Assembly: GCF_004355005.1 (NCBI RefSeq)
Contig: NZ_SMSJ01000003.1
Span: forward strand, 62,001-126,000
Direction: 5' to 3'
Length of the DNA: 64,000 bases
DNA from: Dankookia rubra
Lineage (GTDB): Bacteria > Pseudomonadota > Alphaproteobacteria > Acetobacterales > Acetobacteraceae
A program made the translations under genes and the position numbers. Under the pieces are notes generated by a model that made no database searches, was not told the origin of the DNA, and saw only the letters and a program-made list of their open reading frames with translations. Below, piece by piece: positions 34,128 to 43,358 of the stretch; position 1 is the stretch's first letter, and each line of letters opens with the position of its first letter.

Positions 34128-37100
34128 TCAATACTCGAACTCGTAGGAGAGCCCGAGCCGGTCGCCGGCCGGGCCGGTGGCGGTCTGGCCTTCGAGCTTC
34201 AGGCGCGGGGTGATCTCCACCTGCACGCCGACGCCGGTCTGGCCGCCCTGCGTCCCCTGGCGGACGCCAAGAAAGACGCCCGGTGCGACATAGCGCCCGG
34301 CCTCCACCGTCGGTCCGGTCTGGCCGCCCGCCTGGCTGCTGCCGGTGCCGGATTGCTGGCCGCCAGCGCTCACCCCCAGCCGGTCCAGCCCGAGCAGCCC
34401 GCGCACCTTGTCAAGCGGGTTGGCCGCGCCGCCGCCGATGCCGGTCATCTGTGCCACCGCCCCGGCGATCTGCGCGATCTCGAACGGCGAGAGGTTGCTG
34501 GTCGAGCGGTCGAACAGTAGCCGCGCCAGCACCTCGTCCTGCGGCAATTCGGGGGTGGAGCTGAAGGTGACCTTGGGCGCGTTCGGGGAGCCCTGCACCG
34601 AGACCGTGATTGTGGTGCTGCCCGAAGTCGCCTGCGCATTGAGGTCCAGTGTCGGCATCAGCGAGCCGGGCTCGAAGCCGATGTTGCCCTTCTGGAAGGT
34701 GAGCTGCCGGCCGATCAGGTTCAGCGTGCCGCGGCGAAGGTTGAGGGTGCCATTGGGCACTGGCGCCGCGACCGTGCCGCCGATTTTCACCTCACCGCCC
34801 AGCTCCACGTCGACGCCGCGGCCCCGCACATAGATGCTTTGCGGCGCGCTGATGGTGACCGCGAGGTTCAGGGGCGGTGCCGGCGGCGCCGGTGGGCGCG
34901 CCGGCGCGGCGGGGATGACGCCAGGCGGCAGGCGGCCGGTCTGGCGGACATTCGCCAGGGTCGGGACGCTGGCCGGCAGGGTGGTCGGGATGCGGATCTC
35001 CGCCTGCTGGATGCGGACGGTGCCGGACACGGTGCCGCCGCCGGTGACCGGCCCCTGGACCCGGATATCCGTGTTGAGCGTGGCGGTGACGAGATCGGAG
35101 ACTACCGGGCGGGCATTGCGCGAGGTCAGCGTCAAATCGGCCGGAAAGCCCGGCGCGCCGGCATCCAGGCTGCCCTGCAGCACGATGGTGCCGTTGCCGG
35201 CGGTGCGCCCGGCGATGCGGTCGATCACCAGCCGGGTGCCGTCGCCGGAGATGGTGCCGTTCAGGTCGAAGACCCGGATGCCGTAGACGGTGTTGCGGTA
35301 TTCGGCGCCCGAAAGGGTCGCGCGGCCGCCGAGCCGCGGCGTGCCGACCGTGCCGTCCACCCGCAGCGCCAGCGCCAGACGCCCGTTGACCCGGTCGGCG
35401 CCCGCGGCAAGGAAGGGGCTGGCGAGCGGCGCCAGGTTCAGCCCGCCATCGACCGTGGCGGTCAGCGGCCCCTGCGGCCCGAAGCCGTTCGGCAATCGCG
35501 CCGTCACGTCGATCCGCCCGGCCGGCCCGGCGTCCAGGTCGGCGCGGAGCTGCGCCGCCTCGCCGACCAGGCTGCCCTCGGCGCGCAGGGTCAGCGCGGG
35601 CAGGCCCTGTGCCCAAGCCGCCCCGGCGCCGAGGCTGGTGCCGTTCAAGGTGACCTTGATCTCGGGCTTGGCCACAGGGCCAGTCGCGCCGATATCGGCC
35701 GAGAGCGTGCCCTGCGGCTTGACGTCCGGGGCGAAACGTTCGGCCAGGGCCAACGGCAGGGCGGCGATGGTGGCGGTGATGTCGGCCCGCTCCGGCCCCC
35801 ATTTGCCGCGCGCTTCCACTCTTCCGCCACGGGCGATGGCGAGCGCTGTCGGGGCGAGGTCGATCCCGCCATCGCCGCCCAAGGTGACCCGCGTCGGCGC
35901 GGCCAGCCGGACCGCCTCACCCGTCGCCTGCGCCTCCAGCGCCGCGAGGTCGAGGCGCCAACCGCCGTTCTCCTGCGCCACCCTGCCGCGGCCGCCGAGG
36001 CTGCCCTCGGTGGCACGGCCTTGGATGGTCCAGTCGATCGCGGCGGGGGTGCCGGCAGCGGCCGCCTGCAGGCTGCCCTCGGTGCCGTTGAAGCCGAGCT
36101 TCGGGGCGTCAAGCTTCGCCTCGAACCCTTGCTGGCCATCTTTCGGGGTCAGCGTCGCGTCCAGCGCCAAGCGCCCGGACAGGCCAGTGACGCCGCCCAG
36201 CTTGCCGAGCGGGGCGAGGTCGGCCGCCTCAAGCTTCGCGGTACCATCGAAGGTTGGGCCGGCGGGCTCCAGCAGGCCGGTGACGGCGAGCCGCGCCGGA
36301 CCGAGCCGGGCCTCGCCCTGCTCCACCCGCACGGCGCTGCCCTCCGGCTGACCGCGGAAGGCAAGGGCGAGCGGCATGCCGTCCAGCCTGCCGTCCAGCG
36401 TCGCGGTCCCGCGCGGGGCGGAGGCCGGGGTGGCGATGCGGGCATCGATTGCCAAGGATTCCAGCACGTGCCCGGCCGCTTCTATGCGACCGGATGAGGC
36501 GGTGACCAGGAGATCAGGGTCGGCCAGCTTGCCGCTCGCGTGCACGCGGGCTTCCAGCGCGCCCTCCGATCCAGCCCCGAGCACGGCGAGGCGCGGCAGG
36601 GACAGCCGGGCATCAAGCGCGATCGGCTCGGCCAGCGAGCCAACCGCGGTCAGCCTGCCCTCGGCAGCATCGAGCACCGCGTCGAGGCTCGGCCCGGGTA
36701 GCGCCGCCTTCAGGGTGAGACGAGGCGCCGGGCCGAGCACCGCATCGGCCTGGGCGACCGGCGTATTCAGCGCCTGCGGCACCATGGTGAGCTCGAGCGC
36801 TGGCTTTCCCATGGTGCCGCCGACCGCCGCCTGCGCATCCACCGCCTGCCAGGCGATTCCCGCTGGCAGCAGCGCGCCGAAGCGGCCGGACTCGGCCAGG
36901 GCGAGCGACGCCTTGAGGTCGAGTGCCTCGGTCCCGAGATCGATGGTGCCGGCAGCGGTGAGCCGCCCGGCCGGCACCGTCAGCGTGAGGTCGCGCAGCG
37001 CCAGCCGCTTGTCGGCGCCGAGATCTGCATCGAGTGCGAAGGTGGCCGGCGTGGCGAGGGGCGCAGCCTCGGGCGGCAGAAAGGCAGGCGCTCGGGCCTC

Positions 37101-37928
37101 CCCCTTCAAAGTCGCGCCAAGCGCACCGTCAGGTGCTGCACGAACAATGCCTTGTGTGGCGACCTTCACGTCGGGGCCGAGTGCGGCATCGAGATTGAGC
37201 GCGGCACCCCCCGCCGGTCCATCGAGGCTGAGGGACAAGGTGAAGGGTTGCTCTTTGAGGCCTGACAACTCGGGAATAATGCCGCCCGGCGCTTCCCGCA
37301 GCGTCAACTTCGCGGTGAGCCGGTCCTCCGCGGGGGCCAGCGAAAGCGCGAGATCCGCACCGCCCGCCGCATCCAGCCGCTTCAGATCGAGTGCCGCCCG
37401 CAGGGCGCCGGCGGCCAGTGCCGCATTGCCTTCCACCGAAAAGGCCGCGTCTTGCTGCAGGATGGGTGCGCCGAGTTCCAATCGGCCGATGCCGAGATGG
37501 TCGAGCGCGACCGCGATCGGCAGCGACGGCAGTTGCGGCAGGACCTTCCCCGAGGGTGGCTCGGGCGGGGCCGGCGTGTCGTTGCCGGCCGGCAGCCTGG
37601 GCAGCGCGATGCGCGCCGCTTCCAGGCGCTCGATCCGCAGGGTGCCGCCGGCCAGGGCCATCAGGTCGAGGCCGATCCGGGCCTCCTCGACCGTCAGCCA
37701 GATGCCGTCCTCGTCGGCCAGGGTGATCCGCGCCGCGCCGATGCGGCCAGGGATCGGGCCGCTCAGCCCCTCGATCGCCAGCCCCGGCACCTGGGCGGCG
37801 GCGAGCCGCGCGACCGTTGCCCGCCCGCCTTCCGTATTGATCCAGGCCAGCGCCGCGCCCAGCGCCAGCAGCGGCAGGGCGATCAGCGCGAGCAGGATGC
37901 CCAGCATCCATTTGAGACCGCGCCGCAT
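34128..37928 (-). CDS. tamB: Translocation and assembly module protein TamB
   Basis: A 1266-residue envelope-spanning protein with an N-terminal inner-membrane anchor (MLGILLALIALPLLALGAAL) followed by a very long repetitive beta-rich region (AsmA-like beta-taco repeats of alternating hydrophobic residues). The C-terminal DUF490/TamB domain covers about the last 350 residues (LNLRRGTLNLIGRQLTFQKG, LPQDEVLARLLFDRS) and ends in a terminal aromatic (YEFEY). It is thought to work with TamA in outer-membrane protein insertion and phospholipid transfer. I chose ATG 37928, 16 bases after tamA; an ATG at 37970 overlapping tamA is possible. Confidence 0.92.
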   Translation of the reverse strand: MRRGLKWMLGILLALIALPLLALGAALAWINTEGGRATVARLAAAQVPGLAIEGLSGPIPGRIGAARITLADEDGIWLTVEEARIGLDLMALAGGTLRIERLEAARIALPRLPAGNDTPAPPEPPSGKVLPQLPSLPIAVALDHLGIGRLELGAPILQQDAAFSVEGNAALAAGALRAALDLKRLDAAGGADLALSLAPAEDRLTAKLTLREAPGGIIPELSGLKEQPFTLSLSLDGPAGGAALNLDAALGPDVKVATQGIVRAAPDGALGATLKGEARAPAFLPPEAAPLATPATFALDADLGADKRLALRDLTLTVPAGRLTAAGTIDLGTEALDLKASLALAESGRFGALLPAGIAWQAVDAQAAVGGTMGKPALELTMVPQALNTPVAQADAVLGPAPRLTLKAALPGPSLDAVLDAAEGRLTAVGSLAEPIALDARLSLPRLAVLGAGSEGALEARVHASGKLADPDLLVTASSGRIEAAGHVLESLAIDARIATPASAPRGTATLDGRLDGMPLALAFRGQPEGSAVRVEQGEARLGPARLAVTGLLEPAGPTFDGTAKLEAADLAPLGKLGGVTGLSGRLALDATLTPKDGQQGFEAKLDAPKLGFNGTEGSLQAAAAGTPAAIDWTIQGRATEGSLGGRGRVAQENGGWRLDLAALEAQATGEAVRLAAPTRVTLGGDGGIDLAPTALAIARGGRVEARGKWGPERADITATIAALPLALAERFAPDVKPQGTLSADIGATGPVAKPEIKVTLNGTSLGAGAAWAQGLPALTLRAEGSLVGEAAQLRADLDAGPAGRIDVTARLPNGFGPQGPLTATVDGGLNLAPLASPFLAAGADRVNGRLALALRVDGTVGTPRLGGRATLSGAEYRNTVYGIRVFDLNGTISGDGTRLVIDRIAGRTAGNGTIVLQGSLDAGAPGFPADLTLTSRNARPVVSDLVTATLNTDIRVQGPVTGGGTVSGTVRIQQAEIRIPTTLPASVPTLANVRQTGRLPPGVIPAAPARPPAPPAPPLNLAVTISAPQSIYVRGRGVDVELGGEVKIGGTVAAPVPNGTLNLRRGTLNLIGRQLTFQKGNIGFEPGSLMPTLDLNAQATSGSTTITVSVQGSPNAPKVTFSSTPELPQDEVLARLLFDRSTSNLSPFEIAQIAGAVAQMTGIGGGAANPLDKVRGLLGLDRLGVSAGGQQSGTGSSQAGGQTGPTVEAGRYVAPGVFLGVRQGTQGGQTGVGVQVEITPRLKLEGQTATGPAGDRLGLSYEFEY

Positions 37929-37944
37929 CAGAATCCCGTAACCA

Positions 37945-39816
37945 TCAGAAAGATTGGCCAATGCCGACATAAAGGCCGAAGGCCGAGTTGTCCCGCTGCT
38001 TCACCAGCGGCAGCGCGACATCCACCCGCACCGGGCCGATCGGGGTGTAGTAGCGCAGACCCGCACCCGCCCCGACCCGCAGGTTCGAGGTATCCGGCGT
38101 CGAGCCGGTTCCGACCGAGCCGGCATCGACGAAGGCCACCGCGCCGAAATCTCCCCAGACCCGCTGCCGCAGTTCCAGGCTGGCCTCCATCAGGCTGGCG
38201 CCGCCGCTCGGGCGGTTGAACTGGTCGCGCGGGCCGATCGATTGGTAGTCGTAGCCGCGGACCGAGCCGCCGCCGCCGGCATAGAAGCGCTGGTGCCGCG
38301 GGACATCGGCCTGCTCGGCCCCCAGCAGGGACCCGAAGGTGCCGCGCACCGCAAGGATGCTGCGGCGGTCGCCCAGCACGTCCCAATAGGTACTGCCGGT
38401 GACCCGCAGCGGTGCGAAGGCCGCCGAATCGCGGAAGGACCATGACGGCGTGAGGGTGCCGCTCACTCGATAGCCGCGTGCCGGATCGAGCAGGCTGTCC
38501 GTGCCATCATATCGCCCGCCGAGCTGGAAGCCGAGGATCTGGTAGGGCGTCAGCGTGCCCCCGGGCGGCCCGATGCTGCCGAAATCCAGCACCGGTCCGA
38601 GATTGGCGCTCAGCCGTTCGGAAAAGCGCCGCTCCATGAGCGCCGAGAAGGTGATGGCGTCCCGGTCATAGGCCTCCAGCCTCTCCCGCAACCCGAACAG
38701 GCTGCCGATGAAGCTCCAGTCCGGGCCGAGATAAAGGCCGAAGACCGAGGGATCGCGGTAGGTGCCGCCGATCCGGTAGGTGGACTGACCGAGTCCGCCA
38801 TTGGTGCCGAGCCGCGCCACCTCGGCTTCCAGCCGCAGCCGCTCGGCCCGGCCGAAGAGGTTCCGGTGCTCCCAATAGACCCGGATGCTGGGGCCGTAGT
38901 TGGTCTCGTAAGCCAGGTTCACACCGAGGGCCCGGCGGGCACGCTCGGCCACCGTGAAGGTCACCGGCAACCGCCCGGCCTCGTCCAGCCGCTCCGCCGC
39001 CCGGGCGCGGACCGAGCCGAAGGCACCGAGCGCCATCAGCGCCTGGCGTTCCTTCTCCAGCGCCTCAGGGCTGTAGCGCTGGCCCTCGAGACGCGAGGCC
39101 TGGGCGCGCAGGAAGCTGCGGTCCACCTGCACCATGCCGTCAACGTCCGGCGTGGCGAAGCTGGCGACCGGGCCAGGCGCGAAGGTCCAGGCGACGTCCA
39201 TGGTCTTGCGGTCGTGGTCGACCGTGGTCTCGCGCCGGACCATGCTGGCCAGCGGGTGGCCGGCATTCAGCAGCCGGTCGAGCAGGGTGCGTTCGGCGGA
39301 CAGCACGGGCTCCGCCCGGGCCGGGTCGCCGACCGCCAGGCCGAAGGGCGTCGCGGCTGCCTGGTCCACCGCGGGCTGTTCCACCGGCGCCTGGGCGCGT
39401 AGGCCGATCCGCGCGATGTGGTAAGGCTGGCGCTTGTCCACCACGATCCGCACCGGCAACGGCCGCGCCCTGGAAGCTTCCAGGCGTTCCAGCATGCCCG
39501 GATCGCCCACCGCGGCGCCGGCCATCTCGATCCGCGTGGTGCCGGCCCAAAAGCCCTCCGATTGCAGGGCGCGCTGCAGCCTTTCGCGATCGCCATCGGC
39601 GCGGCCGAGCACGCCGCCAGCGCTGGTCGGCGCCGAATCCTGTAAGGCGACGAGCTGCGACACCGCCGCCAGCGCTGCATCCAGCCTTCCGTCACCGGTC
39701 GGCGCGATCTCCACCTTGTAGGGGAGGGTGTCGGGGTCCGGCGGCGGTTCCTGTGCCAGGGCAAGGCCGGCGAGCAGCAGGAAGGGCAGCAGGAGGCGGC
39801 GGAGGCGGGCTGGCAC
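37945..39816 (-). CDS. tamA: Outer membrane translocation module protein TamA
   Basis: A 623-residue Omp85-superfamily barrel. Signal peptide LRRLLLPFLLLAGLALA is cut before QEPPPD. About three POTRA-type repeats follow (to about residue 290), then a barrel with the conserved loop motif FYAGGGGSVRGYDYQSIGP (VRGY) and a C-terminal signature ending in Phe (YVGIGQSF). Upstream of tamB on the same strand, it forms the standard tamAB pair. Compared with bamA at 6317 it has fewer POTRA repeats, which supports the TamA call. Confidence 0.92.
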   Translation of the reverse strand: MPARLRRLLLPFLLLAGLALAQEPPPDPDTLPYKVEIAPTGDGRLDAALAAVSQLVALQDSAPTSAGGVLGRADGDRERLQRALQSEGFWAGTTRIEMAGAAVGDPGMLERLEASRARPLPVRIVVDKRQPYHIARIGLRAQAPVEQPAVDQAAATPFGLAVGDPARAEPVLSAERTLLDRLLNAGHPLASMVRRETTVDHDRKTMDVAWTFAPGPVASFATPDVDGMVQVDRSFLRAQASRLEGQRYSPEALEKERQALMALGAFGSVRARAAERLDEAGRLPVTFTVAERARRALGVNLAYETNYGPSIRVYWEHRNLFGRAERLRLEAEVARLGTNGGLGQSTYRIGGTYRDPSVFGLYLGPDWSFIGSLFGLRERLEAYDRDAITFSALMERRFSERLSANLGPVLDFGSIGPPGGTLTPYQILGFQLGGRYDGTDSLLDPARGYRVSGTLTPSWSFRDSAAFAPLRVTGSTYWDVLGDRRSILAVRGTFGSLLGAEQADVPRHQRFYAGGGGSVRGYDYQSIGPRDQFNRPSGGASLMEASLELRQRVWGDFGAVAFVDAGSVGTGSTPDTSNLRVGAGAGLRYYTPIGPVRVDVALPLVKQRDNSAFGLYVGIGQSF

Positions 39817-39846
39817 GGGTGCGGAAGTATTTTCCTGGGAGGTGGT

Positions 39847-39858
39847 TCCCCGCGGGGA
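39847..39858. promoter_or_regulatory. 12-bp perfect palindrome between tamA and the amidohydrolase gene
   Basis: TCCCCGCGGGGA is a perfect palindrome in the 77-base divergent gap between tamA and the M20 gene. It could be an operator, but a GC palindrome this short can arise by chance in DNA of this composition. No clear promoter boxes were seen. Confidence 0.25.
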
Positions 39859-39893
39859 TGGAACTGCAGATGGGCCCAGGCTAGGACTCTGCC

Positions 39894-41039
39894 ATGGATC
39901 AAGCCCTTGCCAAAAACCTGACCGCCTGGCGGCGGCATCTGCATGCCCATCCGGGCCTCACTTTGCATGAGGGGGAGACGGCCGCCTTTGTCGCCGCCCG
40001 GTTGCGGGAGTTGGGGGTGGAGGTCACCGAAGGCGTCGGCGGCCATGGCGTGGTCGGCACCATCCGCCGCGGCGGCAATCGCTCGGTCGGGCTGCGCGGT
40101 GACATGGACGCGCTGCCGATCCAGGAACTGAACCCAGACCTGCCGCATCGCTCCACAATCCCCGGGGTGATGCATGCTTGCGGCCATGACGGCCACACCA
40201 CTGCGCTCCTCGGTGCCGCGGCGCTGCTGACCGCGGACAAGGGTTGGGCCGGCACGGTACAACTGGTCTTCCAGCCGGCGGAAGAGGGCGGCGGCGGCGC
40301 CCGGGCGATGATCGCCGACGGCCTGTTTTCCCGCTTTCCAATGGAACGCATCTTCGGCTGGCACAATTGGCCGGGGCTGGAGGCCGGGACCGTGGCGGTA
40401 CACGAGCGCGCGGTGATGGCCGCGGGCGCCCGTTTCGAGATCGCCTTCGAGGGCCATGCCGGCCATGCCGCGCTGCCGCACCTGACGCGCGACCCGATGC
40501 TGGGCGCGGGGCACTGCATCGTCGCGCTGCAGTCGATCGTGGCCCGCAACGTCGATCCCATGCAGGCCGGCGTGGTCAGCGTGACCGTGGCCGAAGCCGG
40601 CTCGGCGCAGAACCAGATCGCCAACCGCGCGGTGCTGCGCGGCACGGCGCGCTGGCTTTCGGACGAGACCGGCGCGGCGATCGAGGCGGGGATGCGGCGC
40701 GTCGCCAAGGGCATCGCCGCCGCCTTCGGGCTGCAGGCGGAGGTCGACTTCAAGGTCGGCGTGCCGGTGACCACCAACCACCCGGCCGAGCGTGACATGG
40801 CCGCGGCGGCGGCGGGCGCGGTGACGGCGGTGCGGCGCGACTTGGCGGCGGCGATGACCGGGGAGGATTTCTCCTGGTTCCTGGCGGAGGTGCCCGGCGC
40901 CTTCGTCTGGATCGGCAACGGGCCAGGCGAGGGCGCCTGCGAACTGCACAACCCTAACTACGATTTCAACGATGCGATCCTGCCAGCGGCGAGCGGCTTC
41001 CTGGCCGAGGTGGCGAAGCGGTCCCTGGCCGGGGGCTGA
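39894..41039 (+). CDS. M20-family amidohydrolase (hippurate hydrolase-like)
   Basis: A 381-residue cytosolic metallohydrolase that removes acyl groups from N-acyl amino acids or similar amides. Metal-ligand segments are visible: GLRGDMDALPI, HACGHDGHT (Cys96, His98), LVFQPAEEGGGGA (Glu130/131), GWHNWPG and the final ELHNPNYDFND. A lid/dimerisation domain occupies about residues 185-295. There is no signal peptide. It converges with the S58 peptidase gene with a 16-base gap. The exact acyl and amino acid substrates are unknown. Confidence 0.9.
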   Translation: MDQALAKNLTAWRRHLHAHPGLTLHEGETAAFVAARLRELGVEVTEGVGGHGVVGTIRRGGNRSVGLRGDMDALPIQELNPDLPHRSTIPGVMHACGHDGHTTALLGAAALLTADKGWAGTVQLVFQPAEEGGGGARAMIADGLFSRFPMERIFGWHNWPGLEAGTVAVHERAVMAAGARFEIAFEGHAGHAALPHLTRDPMLGAGHCIVALQSIVARNVDPMQAGVVSVTVAEAGSAQNQIANRAVLRGTARWLSDETGAAIEAGMRRVAKGIAAAFGLQAEVDFKVGVPVTTNHPAERDMAAAAAGAVTAVRRDLAAAMTGEDFSWFLAEVPGAFVWIGNGPGEGACELHNPNYDFNDAILPAASGFLAEVAKRSLAGG

Positions 41040-41055
41040 GCGCCCCAGCCGGCGG

Positions 41056-42063
41056 TCATCGACCGAAGCGTTCCCGCCAGCCCTGCCGGTCGCCGAGGCT
41101 GGCAGCATGGTAGACGCCGCGCGCCACCGCCCGGGCCAGAGTGTCCGCCGCCAGATGGCCGAGCCGCGCCAGCATCGCCGGATCGGTCAGCGGCAGCCTG
41201 CCCGTGCTCATGGCGAAGACGGTGTCGCCGTCGAAAGGCGTGTGGATCGGCCGGATGGCCCGGGCCAGGCCGTCCTGCGCCATGATCGCGAGCCGCTGCA
41301 GCTCGCCCTTTCTGAGCGCGACGTTGCAGGCCACCACGGCAATCGTGGTATTGGCCATCGGGTTCACCGCGAAGCCGGGCGGCAGCGGCATCTCCGGCTC
41401 GCCGCGCCAGCGCGTCGTCGGCGGGCCGAGGCCACCGAACTCCTCGCCCATCTCGAGCGGCCCGGCCCAGAACCGGTCGGTCCCTGGCATCACCGCGCTG
41501 CCGAAGCTGTTGACCGCGACCAGCGCGCCGACCTGCAGCCCGTCGCCGGTCAGCGTGCTGGCACTGCCGAGCCCGCCCTTCAGCGCATTCGAGCGTGCGC
41601 CGAGTCCGGCCCCGGCATTGCCGAGCGCGAAGTGCGGCGCGACGGCGCCCAACGCGGCGCGGCCCAGCGCGGCATAGGGCGGCGCCTCGCCCCAGTCCTT
41701 CTCACCGCCGTTGGCGAGGTCGAACAGGATGGCGCCGGGCACCACCGGGATGACCGCGCCGCCGAAGCCGATTCCCCGGCCGCGGGCGCCGAGCGCCGCC
41801 ACCACGCCGCCGCCGGCATCCAGTCCGTACATCGACCCGCCCGACAGGACGATCGCATCGACCTCATTCCGCAGGCTGGTGGCGTCCATCGCCTGGATGT
41901 TCCAAGTGCCTGGCGCGCCGCCGCGCACATCGGCGGCGGCAGGGCAGCGCGCCTCCGGGTAGATCACAGTGACGCCGGTGCGGATGCGGTGGTCCTCGGC
42001 ATTGCCGACGAGGATGCCCTCGACATCGGTGATCAGGTTGCGCGGACCGGGCCGGATGCTCAT
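41056..42063 (-). CDS. P1-family (S58) peptidase
   Basis: A 335-residue protein of the DmpA/P1 aminopeptidase family, N-terminal nucleophile hydrolases that self-cleave into two chains. Conserved parts: ITDVEGILVGNAED, IVLSGGSMYGLDAGGGVVAAL, GNAGAGLGARSNALKGGLGS and the predicted cleavage/nucleophile segment MANTTIAVVACNVAL, followed by AIRPIHTPFDGDTVF. The nucleophile position is Thr rather than the Ser of DmpA, as in many family members. It may release N-terminal amino acids or beta-amino acids. It converges with the amidohydrolase gene. Confidence 0.86.
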   Translation of the reverse strand: MSIRPGPRNLITDVEGILVGNAEDHRIRTGVTVIYPEARCPAAADVRGGAPGTWNIQAMDATSLRNEVDAIVLSGGSMYGLDAGGGVVAALGARGRGIGFGGAVIPVVPGAILFDLANGGEKDWGEAPPYAALGRAALGAVAPHFALGNAGAGLGARSNALKGGLGSASTLTGDGLQVGALVAVNSFGSAVMPGTDRFWAGPLEMGEEFGGLGPPTTRWRGEPEMPLPPGFAVNPMANTTIAVVACNVALRKGELQRLAIMAQDGLARAIRPIHTPFDGDTVFAMSTGRLPLTDPAMLARLGHLAADTLARAVARGVYHAASLGDRQGWRERFGR

Positions 42064-42126
42064 GCGGCGCAGGCTCGCATGCGTCGCCGTTCCGCGCTAT
42101 CCGCACCCTGCAGCGGAGAGAGCGAG

Positions 42127-42609
42127 ATGACCCCGGCCTGGCGCCCGATGACCGAGGCCGACCTGTCGGCGGTGCAGGTCCTGGCCGACCGGCTGCATCC
42201 GGACTACCCGGAGTCCCCGGTGGTGTTCGCCGAGCGGCTGGCCCTGGCTCCCGCCGGCTGCCGGGTGCTGGCAGCGGATACGAGGCTGCTCGGCTATGCC
42301 ATCACCCATCCCTGGACCGGGACGGCGCCGCCGCCGCTCGGCGCAGTGCTCGGCGCCCTGCCGCCACGACCAGGCGTCTGGCACATCCACGACATCGCGC
42401 TCGATCCCGCGGCGCGCGGCGGCGGCCATGCTGCGACGGTGCTGCGTGCGCTGTTGGCGGCCTCGCCGCTGCCCCGGGCGACGCTGGTCGCCATCCCCGG
42501 TACCGCTGGGTACTGGGCGCGCCAGGGCTTCCGTGATGCGGCGGTCGGCGATGCCGCGGCGCTGGCAAGCTACGGCGCGGGCGCCCGGTTCATGGCGCGG
42601 CCCGGCTGA
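42127..42609 (+). CDS. GNAT family N-acetyltransferase
   Basis: A 160-residue single-domain GNAT protein. It begins WRPMTEADLSAVQVLADRLH, typical of the first helix, and has the acetyl-CoA binding segment HIHDIALDPAARGGGHAATV (R/Q-x-x-G-x-G/A type), then GTAGYWARQGFRDA in the last motif. The acceptor is unknown. ATG 42127 follows GAGAGAGCGAG. It is divergent from the S58 peptidase gene and converges with the phasin-like gene 18 bases away. Confidence 0.82.
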   Translation: MTPAWRPMTEADLSAVQVLADRLHPDYPESPVVFAERLALAPAGCRVLAADTRLLGYAITHPWTGTAPPPLGAVLGALPPRPGVWHIHDIALDPAARGGGHAATVLRALLAASPLPRATLVAIPGTAGYWARQGFRDAAVGDAAALASYGAGARFMARPG

Positions 42610-42627
42610 AGCGGTCGCGGAACGCCG

Positions 42628-43137
42628 TCAGGCATGCGTGCCGCGCCGCGGCTCGGCGCTGCCCGGCGGCGCTTCGCTGGACGGCCGCAGCATCCGCAGC
42701 ACCGCCGCTTGGCTTTCCACGACGGTATCCATCCAGTGCCGCATGGATCTCTGCACCAAGGGGGCATTTTCCTGCGGGCCGTAGATCCGCAGCATCTCCT
42801 GCGTGAGGCGGATGTTGTTCTGCACCACGCCCATGACCAGCGTTGCAAAGGCGTCCTGCATTTCGGCCAAGCCGGCGCCCGGCGCGACGGGCAGCATCAT
42901 CGCGGCGTGCAGCCCGCGGGTGGTTTCCTGCATCAGCCGGGCGACGCTGGCGCCGATCTCCTCGGCCGCGGCGCTGCCTGCAGTCATGGTGGCAGCCTCG
43001 ACCGACCACGGTGCCGCCGCCATCCGGTCATAGCCGCCCTTGCGGCTGGGCACTTCATCATGCCGATCGGCGGGGTCGAGCCCACGCTTCAGCTGGGCGC
43101 GTTCCTGCCGGCGCTCCGACGCTCGTTGTTCGACCAT
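42628..43137 (-). CDS. Phasin-like protein
   Basis: A 169-residue protein with a charged N-terminal 40 residues and then a mostly helical, amphipathic region (AAAEEIGASVARLMQETTRG, MGVVQNNIRLTQEMLRIYGP, MRHWMDTVVESQAAVLRML). This helix pattern with Gln/Met-rich faces resembles phasins, which coat polyhydroxyalkanoate granules, but there is no decisive motif, so the call is tentative. ATG 43137 follows GGGAGA by nine bases. No PHA synthase gene is nearby. The 221-base gap behind it probably holds its promoter; I saw no clear boxes. Confidence 0.5.
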   Translation of the reverse strand: MVEQRASERRQERAQLKRGLDPADRHDEVPSRKGGYDRMAAAPWSVEAATMTAGSAAAEEIGASVARLMQETTRGLHAAMMLPVAPGAGLAEMQDAFATLVMGVVQNNIRLTQEMLRIYGPQENAPLVQRSMRHWMDTVVESQAAVLRMLRPSSEAPPGSAEPRRGTHA

Positions 43138-43358
43138 GTTGCGTGTTCTCCCGCATGCCATGGCGGCCTGGCTTGAGCCGGCCGTCCCTTGGTGAATGCC
43201 GTAGGATTGCCGTCGCTGCCGTGAATTCGCCAGATTCCCAAAGAAAGACGCAGGGAGGATTTGGCCTCAGGCTCACCGTTTTATTCGGGTATCGCGCGCG
43301 CTGGAACGCAGCACAGGTTGGATATTGTCCGAATGCCCGGAGATGCCGCTTGGGCTTC